Positions 55,892-63,631 of a stretch of DNA of 64,000 nucleotides are shown in pieces. The stretch comes from Candidatus Hepatincola sp. Av (GTDB lineage: Bacteria > Pseudomonadota > Alphaproteobacteria > WRAU01 > Hepatincolaceae). The stretch is from the NCBI GenBank assembly GCA_023518375.1, contig CP068450.1, positions 1,116,001 to 1,180,000 on the forward strand, written 5' to 3'. Numbering within the stretch: the stretch's first letter is position 1; every line of letters begins with the position of its first letter. A program made the position numbers and the translations under genes. Below the pieces are notes generated by a model, which had not been told where the DNA came from, searched no databases, and saw nothing but the letters and a program-made list of their open reading frames with translations.

Positions 55892-57007
55892 ATGCGTTAT
55901 TTAGTTATTATTTTGTTGTTTGTTTTTTGTTCTTTCAATACTCAAGCGAAAGAGGTAAATAAGAATTTTATTTTAGTGGCTAAGGGTTCAGGTGTAACTC
56001 CAGAGGCGGCTCAACAAAATGCTATTGCTGTTTTGTCTCAGAATATTTTTGTAGAAGTAAAAACAGATCTACAGTCTTCTGAAGTTTTAAAAAATGAAAA
56101 CTATAAAATAGAAGCTACCAATAATGTGCAAGTACAATCTAATTCTTATTTTTCAGGATTAAGTTTCTTTAACCAAAAAAAAGGTAAAAAGAATTTATAT
56201 GTTGCAGAAGTTGGTTTAAGTACGGAATCTTATAATGCTACAGTACAATACTTACAGTCTCAAATTAATTTTTCTCTTATAGATAGTGCTAGCCGAGCAG
56301 ATTTAATAGTTCAAAAAGATATGGCAAACTTTTTATTATCTTTGCTAATGTATGGTAAGAAAAATAACTTACCATATGATGCTAACTATTATACTAACTT
56401 AGCCAAATATGCGTCTGAAGCTAATAAAATTATAAGCTCTGAAGTTGTTATTCAGTTTCAAGTTCAAAATAAACCCACCGCTAATATTATATTAAATGGC
56501 AAATCTTATAAACCTTTTACTAACATCTTCTTACAACATGGAAACTATGATTACCAAATAGTTTTACAAGGCTATGTAACTAAAAAGGGTAAAATTAGCG
56601 TTCAAACAGGAGATAAAAGAACTTATAACATTTATTTGCAGAAACAATTAACAAATAAATATCCTGTTAGTTTAAAATTAGTAAATAATTCTAAACTTAG
56701 TTCTACTTATTTTAATAATATTATGAATACTATTGCTAATGCTAACCAAATGGTTACACAGCAAAGTGCTAATAATACTTTTGAAATGATTATAGAACCA
56801 TTAAGTGTAAACCCTTCTTTTGAAGGTTATTACAATATTCAGGCAAAAATCACAGTGAATTTATATCAACAAGGTGTTGTAAAAAAATCTACAACAATTA
56901 CGGTAGATTATTTATCTGGCAATCAGGAACCTAAGATTCCAAATAATGTGCTAGATAAACAACTTCAACAAAAATTAGAACCTTTCTTAGCTAGTATTTA
57001 TGACTAA
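55892..57007 (+). CDS. Secreted protein with LPP20-like and PEGA domains
   Basis: A 371-residue exported protein with signal peptide (MRYLVIILLFVFCSFNTQA, cut before KE; FVFC is not a good lipobox). Residues about 25-130 resemble LPP20 (ILVAKGSGVTPEAAQQNAIAVLSQNIFVEVKTDL). A PEGA-type domain follows (about 190-245: KPTANIILNGKSYKPFTNIFLQHGNYDYQIVLQGY), often surface-ligand or peptidoglycan associated. The C-terminal third is not recognised. Last of the four envelope genes; convergent with the metalloprotease 125 bp away. Confidence 0.65.
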   Translation: MRYLVIILLFVFCSFNTQAKEVNKNFILVAKGSGVTPEAAQQNAIAVLSQNIFVEVKTDLQSSEVLKNENYKIEATNNVQVQSNSYFSGLSFFNQKKGKKNLYVAEVGLSTESYNATVQYLQSQINFSLIDSASRADLIVQKDMANFLLSLLMYGKKNNLPYDANYYTNLAKYASEANKIISSEVVIQFQVQNKPTANIILNGKSYKPFTNIFLQHGNYDYQIVLQGYVTKKGKISVQTGDKRTYNIYLQKQLTNKYPVSLKLVNNSKLSSTYFNNIMNTIANANQMVTQQSANNTFEMIIEPLSVNPSFEGYYNIQAKITVNLYQQGVVKKSTTITVDYLSGNQEPKIPNNVLDKQLQQKLEPFLASIYD

Positions 57008-57132
57008 TACTAATTAAACTCTTACTATTTCTTACCTAAAAGGAAAATATCATAATTTGAAAAATTGATATTATTACTACTTATTATTCTTTATATACTC
57101 TCAATTTTATTATTATCAAAAACATCTGCAAA

Positions 57133-57987
57133 TTAAGGTGGGAATATTCCTGCTAATTTAGGTAAATTAGTTTGCACTACCTCATAAGCTTCCGATACCC
57201 CAATAACTCCCCCAGCCACATTAGTATAAGGTTCAGGATAAGGGAAGATCGTGGGGTTAGAGTAGCAAAGAACTACATTACTAGCATAAGTCATTATATC
57301 GCCATAGATAGCAGGATTGGTATTTGCATCATACGGTTTGTTTTCATCTTGTAAAATTGCTTTAGCATAGCTGCCAGCATATTGGTTTTCAAAAATAGTT
57401 CCTTCTTCTATGGAATGGCGACAACCCATTAAATGCCCTAATTCATGGGCTAAAATAATACGTGATAACTGGTAATTACTGTTAGGAAATGCTTTAGAAC
57501 TTCGGCAAAGAGCAAGGCAAGATTCTGTTACAGAATTAATGCCTGTTTGATAAGAGAGTCCTACCAGATCTTGAGTATTACTAGCAAAGAAAGTTTCAAA
57601 GACCACTATAGTAGCATTATATTGAACTCTTAAAGCATTTACAGTAGGATACTGCCCATTAACATAATTATTTAATAAGGTTTGGGTACCTGATGGATAA
57701 ATAAAAGATGAAGGTTCATTTTGTAGGTTATCTACTTGTATGGTGCCCGCATTTATAACTCTTGTGAGATATTGAGGTGCATTATTGTTAAAAATATCTT
57801 GAGTTTCAAGGCATAATTTATTATTATCATCAATAATTCTATTAGGCATCATCATATATGTATTCATCAGGACTTCTTTGCTATAGCAAAATAGAATGTT
57901 AATAGTAAGTGGCGTAGGATTATTATATAAATCTTTTTTAATGAATAATGGGTTGCCTTGTTGATGTTTGATAATATCGTTTTTCAT
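57133..57987 (-). CDS. Reprolysin-like zinc metalloprotease without signal peptide (distal copy)
   Basis: Predicted M12/metzincin-type endopeptidase. The 284 residues carry HELGHLMGCRH (181-191: Glu182 catalytic, His181/185/191 zinc), the Met-turn GDIMTYA (Met232) and the C-terminal YSNPTIFPYPEPY followed by a helical end (AGGVIGVSEAYEVVQ), like bacterial reprolysin-type enzymes. There is no signal peptide or RTX repeat; the N-terminal 24 residues are polar and differ from the paralogue, and the shared fold begins at TPLTINILFCYS. It lies downstream of a phage-tail-like cluster with the same strand, so tail-mediated delivery is possible (inference). Confidence 0.82.
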   Translation of the reverse strand: MKNDIIKHQQGNPLFIKKDLYNNPTPLTINILFCYSKEVLMNTYMMMPNRIIDDNNKLCLETQDIFNNNAPQYLTRVINAGTIQVDNLQNEPSSFIYPSGTQTLLNNYVNGQYPTVNALRVQYNATIVVFETFFASNTQDLVGLSYQTGINSVTESCLALCRSSKAFPNSNYQLSRIILAHELGHLMGCRHSIEEGTIFENQYAGSYAKAILQDENKPYDANTNPAIYGDIMTYASNVVLCYSNPTIFPYPEPYTNVAGGVIGVSEAYEVVQTNLPKLAGIFPP

Positions 57988-58079
57988 TATATGAGTTTTT
58001 TTATTTATTTTTTTAGGATTAAATTAGGCTGCTACAATGTTGAACTTTACCTTAGAAAAGGTATAAGAGTTGATATTGT

Positions 58080-58916
58080 TTAAAATATGCCTGCTAGTTT
58101 GGGTAAATTTTCTTCAACTATCTTATAAGCCTCCGATACCCCAACAACCCCACCCGCAATATCTTGGTATGGTTCAGGGTAAGGGAAGCGGGTAGGATTA
58201 GAATAATAATAAACTCTATTATTTGAATAGCTCATAATATCGCCATATTTAAAAGGATTATGAATTTTATCGTAGGGTACCCGTGGATTCTTTAAAATAC
58301 CATGTCCATAGCTTCCTGCATACCGGCTTTCAAAGTTAGTGAGTTGCCCTACAGGATGGCGGCAACCCATTAGATGCCCTAATTCGTGGGCTAAGATTAA
58401 TGGTAATATATCAACAGTATCTTTTTCAACCGTTACAAGGCTACGGCATAAACAAAGACAAGCCTCGTTAGCAGAAGTAATACCTATCTTATAAGAAATT
58501 GCTGTTACATCACTAATATCACTAGTAAAAAAAGTTTCAAATACTACAACGGTAGCATTGAATAATTCTTTTAAGTCGTTTACCTGTAATAGATTCCCTT
58601 GCACATAAGAGTTTAATAAAGCAATTGAACTAGTTGGAAAAGACCAAGAAGCAGGAGTATTTTGAAGATCATCAACCTCTATTGTACAAACATTAACTAT
58701 ATTAATATCATAAAGTATTGAATTTTGGTTAAGAATATCCATAGTGAAATTACATAAAGAATTATTATCATTCATGATTTGATTATGGTCAAGATAGGTT
58801 TCATTAAGAACTTTGTTGCTATAACAAAATAAAATGTTAATAGTAAGTGGAGTAAGAGGCGGTTTTAAAGTGATTTTTTGAGATTGGTTAATAAAATTGA
58901 TAGCATAGTTTTTCAT
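58080..58916 (-). CDS. Reprolysin-like zinc metalloprotease without signal peptide (tail-proximal copy)
   Basis: Paralogue of the preceding protease; the zinc motif is identical (HELGHLMGCRH, 177-187), Met-turn is GDIMSYS, end is FPYPEPYQDIAGGVVGVSEAYKIVEENLPKLAGIF. ATG 58916 (MKNYAINFI) is chosen over a longer start at 58973 because it avoids overlap with gene D and matches the MKN start of the sister gene. 278 residues, no signal peptide. It starts 40 bp after the D hub gene, so it is transcribed with the tail genes. Role as cargo, tail-associated enzyme or independent toxin is open. Confidence 0.82.
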   Translation of the reverse strand: MKNYAINFINQSQKITLKPPLTPLTINILFCYSNKVLNETYLDHNQIMNDNNSLCNFTMDILNQNSILYDINIVNVCTIEVDDLQNTPASWSFPTSSIALLNSYVQGNLLQVNDLKELFNATVVVFETFFTSDISDVTAISYKIGITSANEACLCLCRSLVTVEKDTVDILPLILAHELGHLMGCRHPVGQLTNFESRYAGSYGHGILKNPRVPYDKIHNPFKYGDIMSYSNNRVYYYSNPTRFPYPEPYQDIAGGVVGVSEAYKIVEENLPKLAGIF

Positions 58917-58956
58917 TGTAAATATATTGTATAATTTTTTGTCAATCAATATAATG

Positions 58957-59883
58957 TTAAAGTTTGGTAGCAATAAGATGAGTACTTAGTTCTGCATCAT
59001 AATTATGGGTTACTGTTTGAATTAACCACTCGCTTTCATAGTCCTGATAAACTGTATTTTTTTGTAAGGTTAACTTAAAGCCAGGTTGAATCTCTGGGTT
59101 ACCAATAGTTTTTATTCGCAGCTGTTGCTTCATTTTAAGTTGGGCTAATTTACTTTCAACATGAATATTAAAAAGTAAATCTTTATAAGGTGAATAAAAA
59201 TAATAATAAGGTGCTTCCCCAGTTTTTAAAATACGAGTATCACCAATTTCGGTATTCCAAATACCGCTCCAAACTCCTTTGTATTGGTAGCCATCAAGAT
59301 TATTAGTAGCAATACTAAGGATTTGATTATCTGTTAAAGTTATATTTTTCTTTAAGTTACTAACTGCTAAAAACCCTAAATTATTATTTTGTATTTTAAT
59401 AATAGCATTAAAGAGTTCTGCTAATTTATTAAGCATTTGTAAGTTAGTAGTACCATGTTGTTCTAAATAAGGAATATAAGTATCGGCTATAGCTTTATCT
59501 GTGCTAACTTTTAAGGAAAGTTCACTAGCTAGCGTTTTTACAATATTACCTAAATTAGTGTAAAAGAAATTACGCATTTTATTATCTTTGCCTTTGCTAA
59601 GATCTAAAGAAGAGATTGCAAATAAGTAAATATGCTCTGAACTACTTTCTACTTTATTAACAATAAATGTACCCATATTTACTAAATACTGACCACCAAC
59701 TTCAGCAAGAGCAATATCTATATAAGCTCCAACTGTAGGTATATAGTATGAATTTTTAGAATCACTAATACTAATAGTAAGAGTATCTAAAACAAAGCCA
59801 TTATTTTCTGTAATGCAGAAATTGTCTATTTTATCTATCAGTTGTGGCATAGGCCTGTTATTAATAAGAATACGATATAGCAT
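58957..59883 (-). CDS. P2-like tail hub protein D
   Basis: Phage late-control D family, the trimeric baseplate hub related to VgrG that caps the tube and carries the spike. The 308 residues show YRILINNRPMPQLIDKIDNFCITEN, DTLTISISDS, a middle domain beginning NIVKTLASELSLKVS and a C-terminal LLFNIHVESKLAQLKMKQQLRIKTIGNPEIQPGFKLTL followed by WLIQTVTHNYDAELSTHL, the D/VgrG-like OB-fold end. Its ATG overlaps the X stop (TAATG). It is the last tail gene before the metalloproteases. Confidence 0.82.
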   Translation of the reverse strand: MLYRILINNRPMPQLIDKIDNFCITENNGFVLDTLTISISDSKNSYYIPTVGAYIDIALAEVGGQYLVNMGTFIVNKVESSSEHIYLFAISSLDLSKGKDNKMRNFFYTNLGNIVKTLASELSLKVSTDKAIADTYIPYLEQHGTTNLQMLNKLAELFNAIIKIQNNNLGFLAVSNLKKNITLTDNQILSIATNNLDGYQYKGVWSGIWNTEIGDTRILKTGEAPYYYFYSPYKDLLFNIHVESKLAQLKMKQQLRIKTIGNPEIQPGFKLTLQKNTVYQDYESEWLIQTVTHNYDAELSTHLIATKL

Positions 59884-60074
59884 TAATATAATTTTTCACG
59901 TTGCTGAATATTTAAAGTTTTTTCTGGTAAATATACTGTATCGCCAATATTTAAAAATACTGTGTTTAAATTTCTATTCAATACTAGAATTGTGTTTAAC
60001 ATATTCAAATTAGAATAGTGTTTATACACTATAGAATGTATCGTTTCTTGTGCAGTAGTAACTTTATATAACAA
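59883..60074 (-). CDS. P2-like tail protein X (LysM-like)
   Basis: A 63-residue protein fitting P2 gpX: start YKVTTAQETIHSIVYKHYSNLNMLNTILVLNRNL and DTVYLPEKTLNI, the LysM-type fold that joins the tail tube end and hub. It sits between U and D, as in P2. The TAATG overlap with D implies coupling. Confidence 0.75.
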   Translation of the reverse strand: MLYKVTTAQETIHSIVYKHYSNLNMLNTILVLNRNLNTVFLNIGDTVYLPEKTLNIQQREKLY

Positions 60075-60077
60075 TTT

Positions 60078-60668
60078 TTATCTCCAGTAGGTTACAGGAT
60101 AGGCACTTACTAAAGATTCAGGTAAGGTTACTGTATCTTGTTCATATTGTTTTTCACCTAAATTAATATTAAATTTAGCGAAAAATTCTATTTTTGCTGG
60201 TGTTGCCGCATACTGAAAATTAGTTTCATGCCAAGTTAATGATTTTAAAATCCAACTACCATAATTATTTAAGGATTCATCATAAGCATTAAATTTAACA
60301 CCTTGCAAACCTAAAAGCCGTAATAGTTTTAAGGTATCAAAAGGGTCTGCTTGTTTTACTATTAATTTATCTAAGGCAAGGTACATAAAAGGGGCAAGTG
60401 TACCATGAATGCTAATGGTAGTTTTTGAATTCATAGGGTTAAACTTTTGTTTTTGAAAAGATTCATTGTTATCTGCCTTTAAGGTATAACTTAATTTAGA
60501 GGAATCGTTATTAACATCTGTCCAACCAAATTCATTATCAATATTTAAAGAATGAGGGTGCATACCAAGCGCGTTAAACTTGATAGTGTATTGTTGCTTA
60601 GAGTTAGACTTTAAAATAATTAAGGATCCATGCCCTATAATATTATTAATGGTTTGTGGATTAAACAT
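60078..60668 (-). CDS. P2-like tail protein U
   Basis: Probable tail-completion/baseplate component of the P2 U family. From ATG 60668 (MFNPQTINNIIGHGSL) it has 196 residues. The pattern GWTDVNNDSSKLSYTLKADN, TTISIHGTLAPFMYLALDKLIVKQADPFDTLKLLRLLGL, NNYGSWILKSLTWHETNF and AATPAKIEFFAKFNINL matches the U layout. A longer start upstream would overlap the preceding gene by 53 bases, so the internal start is preferred. X follows after 3 bp. Confidence 0.72.
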   Translation of the reverse strand: MFNPQTINNIIGHGSLIILKSNSKQQYTIKFNALGMHPHSLNIDNEFGWTDVNNDSSKLSYTLKADNNESFQKQKFNPMNSKTTISIHGTLAPFMYLALDKLIVKQADPFDTLKLLRLLGLQGVKFNAYDESLNNYGSWILKSLTWHETNFQYAATPAKIEFFAKFNINLGEKQYEQDTVTLPESLVSAYPVTYWR

Positions 60669-61062
60669 TAATATTATTAACCTCACCAGTTGCGGTATTA
60701 GTATATTCAACATTCAAATTAAGTTGCCCTGTGCTGCTATTTAAACTAATACTATTATTGATTAACATAATTCTATCCTCATAACGTTCAAGGCTTTCTT
60801 TGGTTTCTATTTTTAAATCTAATTCCACGTCAGTTATTGGCATATCCATGTAATAAATAACTGAAGAGCCATAATCAGGGTACATAATAGTAGTACCACG
60901 AGGAGTAAGAAGTAAGTCTTTTACTTGCTGATTAATATGTGGGTTTAAGATAAGCCACTTCCCTGTACTAAAATCCATACCCGCTACCTCTTGAGGAGGT
61001 AGATCTTGCTTAATAAAGTTATGAAAATCAGCACTTAATTGTGCTAAATAATTATTTACCAT
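60661..61062 (-). CDS. gp25/W-like baseplate wedge protein
   Basis: Contractile-tail baseplate wedge with lysozyme-like fold that begins sheath assembly. The 133 residues include WLILNPHINQQVKDLLLTPRGTTIMYPDYGSSV, the GPW/gp25 hallmark (LLxTPxGxRxMxPDYGS), then KESLERYEDRIMLINNS. It lies between the tape-measure candidate and U; in P2 the equivalent W is upstream with V, J and I, so the position differs from P2. Overlaps the preceding gene by 11 bases. Confidence 0.85.
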   Translation of the reverse strand: MVNNYLAQLSADFHNFIKQDLPPQEVAGMDFSTGKWLILNPHINQQVKDLLLTPRGTTIMYPDYGSSVIYYMDMPITDVELDLKIETKESLERYEDRIMLINNSISLNSSTGQLNLNVEYTNTATGEVNNINV

Positions 61063-62524
61063 AGATGCTAGCTAACCTCATTTGTTGGAAAGATTTATTT
61101 GTAGCTTCTACTATATCATTAGCAACACTTTGTTTTCCGTTATTGTAAACGGTTACATTAGCATTGTTGATAATTTTAGTAGTTTTGCTGTGGTTATAAT
61201 GGGCAGAGATATTAACAACCTTAGTTGGAGGTAATTCCCATAATTTTAAATTTATATTTTTATTAAAGTCTATAATGTTTTTTAGGCTATGATTTAGTTT
61301 AACCAAGGTAGCAAGAGAATAGGGAGCTAACTTACTAAAATACTTATATATTTTTTTACTTAAAAGTTGTAAGGGCAAAGTTACAAAAAACTTATTATCA
61401 AAAATAGGTAATAGGTTAGGGATAAAAGTGCTTGCCTTTGTTTTTATTAAAGGAGTTGTTATGTGGTAATATTTGGTGAATATCTTATTAAATTTGTGGT
61501 TTAATATAACTTTAACATCTTTCAACTTAACATTTTGCGTAATTAGCTTATAGTGACTAGGATTTACAGAAATTATATTTGGGGGTAAAGGTTGTAGCTC
61601 TTTTATGAGTTGATAAGAGGATACAACTTTGTAAGGTAGTTCTGTGGTAGAGGTTAGCCCTTGTTGTGCAAAACTTAGAGCGTTTCTTCCAAACACTACG
61701 GGGGTACTATGTAAAGTAGGTAATTTATTAATAGTATGGCATAGCTTAGTGAAGTAAGTAAAAGTTTGTTTAGGAGTATAATGTATAGATAGTTTATTAG
61801 TAGAACTTGCTAATTTATCTAAAACATTTTGTGGTAAGTTAGGCTTGGTATGATGCCTTAATAGTGCTAGCGAGGTTAAAGTTTTATTATGCAAGATATT
61901 AGTTTCACATAATAATAGCTCCCAATTTTGGTTTACTCTTTTAGGTAAGCTCTGGTTATTAAATACAGGTAAGAAGTTTTTTTGTATAGTTGTTGGCAAA
62001 GACTGCTTCAAAGAATTGTTATTAGGTAGTGGTATTTTCATTCCTGTTAGTAATGCAGGGGTATTTACACCTTGCAGTTTAGGGGCATAAATTGCTGGAA
62101 TTTTAGCAAGATTAACTGTAGTTAAGTTTTGAAAAACCTCATAAATACTCTGGAGCGGTTTACTTTGTAATATAAATGGTGGGGTTGCTAACCTGTTAAG
62201 ATTAATCTTTTGCTCTAAAAAAGAGCAAAAGATGTTTTCAGTTAAAGGTGCAATCTTCCCAGTTAAATCCTTAAGTACACTGTTTAAAGGTAGGTCTACA
62301 TGATAGTTAATAGGTTGCCATGCTGGTTTTTGTTGAGAATAGTTATTATTTAGCTTTGCCATTTTGCTGTTAATAAAATCAAGAGGTTTAGGATAAAGTT
62401 CTAATGTAGTAAAATTAAGATGTTTGAATTTTTCTACATTGATAATATTTTGTATAATCTTTAAATTAAAGTTGAATATAGTGCTAAAATTAGGCATTTG
62501 TTTGTTTGCTGGATTATGCTTCAT
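61052..62524 (-). CDS. Tape-measure protein candidate
   Basis: A 490-residue protein in the tape-measure slot right after the tail chaperone. No obvious conserved domain; rich in Lys, Asn, Leu, Thr, Pro, with repeated hydrophobic clusters. The end resembles P2 T-type C termini: ISAHYNHSKTTKIINNANVTVYNN, then DIVEATNKSFQQMRLASIYGK. The family rule of about 1.5 angstrom per residue would give a short tail of roughly 70 nm. The call relies mainly on position and this end. Its ATG overlaps the chaperone's frameshift extension. Confidence 0.5.
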   Translation of the reverse strand: MKHNPANKQMPNFSTIFNFNLKIIQNIINVEKFKHLNFTTLELYPKPLDFINSKMAKLNNNYSQQKPAWQPINYHVDLPLNSVLKDLTGKIAPLTENIFCSFLEQKINLNRLATPPFILQSKPLQSIYEVFQNLTTVNLAKIPAIYAPKLQGVNTPALLTGMKIPLPNNNSLKQSLPTTIQKNFLPVFNNQSLPKRVNQNWELLLCETNILHNKTLTSLALLRHHTKPNLPQNVLDKLASSTNKLSIHYTPKQTFTYFTKLCHTINKLPTLHSTPVVFGRNALSFAQQGLTSTTELPYKVVSSYQLIKELQPLPPNIISVNPSHYKLITQNVKLKDVKVILNHKFNKIFTKYYHITTPLIKTKASTFIPNLLPIFDNKFFVTLPLQLLSKKIYKYFSKLAPYSLATLVKLNHSLKNIIDFNKNINLKLWELPPTKVVNISAHYNHSKTTKIINNANVTVYNNGKQSVANDIVEATNKSFQQMRLASIYGK

Positions 62525-62911
62525 AGTAATTTCTTAGTAAAGTAATGTATAAATGAATACTAGATAAAGTTAGGCGTTCTGCCTGCAAAATAGGGGTTGA
62601 AAGTTCCTTAGCTAATAGGAAGATCCAGTCTTCAATTCTCACAGGCAGTTCTTCTAGTTTCCCAAGTATTCAGCAATTAAGTTAGTAATAGCTACAAAGT
62701 CTTTAATAGGAAGGCTTTCAAGTACACCAATAGGAAGTTTAGGTTCTACAATATTAGCCGCTATTTTTAATAAATCATCAACTTTGGTATCTTCACCTAA
62801 GGAGCGTAAAGAAACTCCTTTTAAGTCACCTGCTAATGGTTCTCTTACATATAACTCTTGCATTTCTTTACCTTGAAAATTTATTATTTTGCTTAAGATA
62901 ATTTTTTTCAT
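62514..62911 (-). CDS. Tail assembly chaperone E-E' fusion made by -1 frameshift
   Basis: If ribosomes slip back one base at GGGAAAC (62657-62663), translation continues from E past its TAG for 47 more codons (LEELPVRIEDWIFLLAKEL, then STPILQAERLTLSSIHLYI and so on) to TAA at 62514-62516, giving about 132 residues. The extension has no start of its own. P2 gpE+E' and lambda gpG-GT are made this way; both forms are needed at fixed ratio for tape-measure wrapping. The extension overlaps the tape-measure start. Confidence 0.7.
62579..62663 (-). promoter_or_regulatory. Programmed -1 frameshift signal: slippery heptamer and stem
   Basis: In E frame the end reads TTG GGA AAC TAG, so G GGA AAC fits X XXY YYZ exactly. 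Eight bases on, CTGCCTG (62648-62642) can pair with CAGGCAG (62585-62579), and the stem can grow to 12 bp with G-U pairs toward the loop. Heptamer, spacer and structure match the standard -1 frameshift layout. Confidence 0.72.
62654..62911 (-). CDS. P2-like tail assembly chaperone E
   Basis: Short form (85 residues) of the chaperone that coats the tape-measure protein. MKKIILSKIINFQGKEMQELYVREPLAGDLKGV is the P2 E / Mu gp41-like beginning (strand, then REP-like LREPxAGDL); residues 35-85 are helical (DDLLKIAANIVEPKLPIGVLESLPIKDFVAITNLIAEYLGN). ATG at 62911 follows AAAGGA. Between tube and tape measure, as in P2. Confidence 0.78.
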   Translation of the reverse strand: MKKIILSKIINFQGKEMQELYVREPLAGDLKGVSLRSLGEDTKVDDLLKIAANIVEPKLPIGVLESLPIKDFVAITNLIAEYLGN

Positions 62912-62936
62912 GTGTTTTTTCCTTTTGTTTATTTTT

Positions 62937-62964
62937 TATAGAACCCATGTTATTGGGTTCTATA
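62937..62964. other. Perfect hairpin before the tail chaperone gene
   Basis: TATAGAACCCA (62937-62947) pairs perfectly with TGGGTTCTATA (62954-62964), loop TGTTAT, 26 bases before the E start. On the minus strand it is followed by A-rich bases, not Ts. Could be a processing or attenuation site in the tail mRNA. Confidence 0.5.
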
Positions 62965-63026
62965 CTATATGAAAGTTGCTTGCACTTCATACAGATTCTT
63001 TAAATCTTTAAATATTTGTTAGCTAA

Positions 63027-63052
63027 ATTCACTAAATGTTTATTTAGTGAAT
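63027..63052. other. Perfect hairpin after the tube gene
   Basis: ATTCACTAAAT (63027-63037) pairs perfectly with ATTTAGTGAAT (63042-63052), loop GTTT, and flanking GCTA/TAGC can extend it. Lies 44 bases after the tube stop, in the only long spacer (184 bases) of the cluster. Confidence 0.5.
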
Positions 63053-63095
63053 AATGTAGCTTTGTTATTTGTTATAATTACTAAAATAACAATAA

Positions 63096-63605
63096 TTATA
63101 AAATGCCTAAGGCTTCTTTTTGTTTAGCTAATTGGTTTACACCAGCAATAAGAAAAGTATTAGTTAATGGTTCAATTACAATATACGGTACGCTGTCTAT
63201 TGTGTAGGTAAATTGGGTTAAGTTAATAATGTATTTTACTTTACCTGTTTCGCCTTTTGCCCATTGTCCTAAGTCGTATTCTTTATAAATACCTCTCATA
63301 TCTATACGAATATCGTTACTTTCTCCGGTATTGTCTTCTTGGTAACCTCTAAAGGTTATCAGTTGCCCTGTAGTACCATTTAATAAACCCCATTGGATTA
63401 GAGTATTTTTATCTTGTTCTAATAATTCTATTTCAGCGGTTAAAAGGTCTAAGCCCATATTCACAGGTAAAACAAAACTACCTAAACTAATTTCTTCTAT
63501 TCTTTGAGTAATTTTTGGTAAGATAATATTGTTGGCACTGGCTCCGGTATCGTAACCATCTATGTATACTCTAAAGCCCTTTAATACTTTTGGAAAATTT
63601 GCCAT
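63096..63605 (-). CDS. P2-like major tail tube protein (FII)
   Basis: Forms the inner tube of a contractile tail. The 169 residues match P2 FII: PKVLKGFRVYIDGYDTGASANNIILPKITQRIEEI, MGLDLLTAEIELLEQDKNTLIQWGLLNG, FRGYQEDNTGESNDIRIDMRGIYKEYDLGQWAKGE and YIINLTQFTYTIDSVPYIVIEPLTNTFLIAGVN. ATG at 63605, 26 bases after the sheath stop. A 184-base spacer with two hairpins follows. Confidence 0.88.
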   Translation of the reverse strand: MANFPKVLKGFRVYIDGYDTGASANNIILPKITQRIEEISLGSFVLPVNMGLDLLTAEIELLEQDKNTLIQWGLLNGTTGQLITFRGYQEDNTGESNDIRIDMRGIYKEYDLGQWAKGETGKVKYIINLTQFTYTIDSVPYIVIEPLTNTFLIAGVNQLAKQKEALGIL

Positions 63606-63631
63606 TTTGTTATTGACTCCCTATTATTTTT

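Noticed and set aside
58917-58973. Longer start of the tail-proximal metalloprotease as an N-terminal signal peptide
   Set aside because: The extra 19 residues overlap the D gene, contain charged residues within the short hydrophobic run and are absent from the paralogue.
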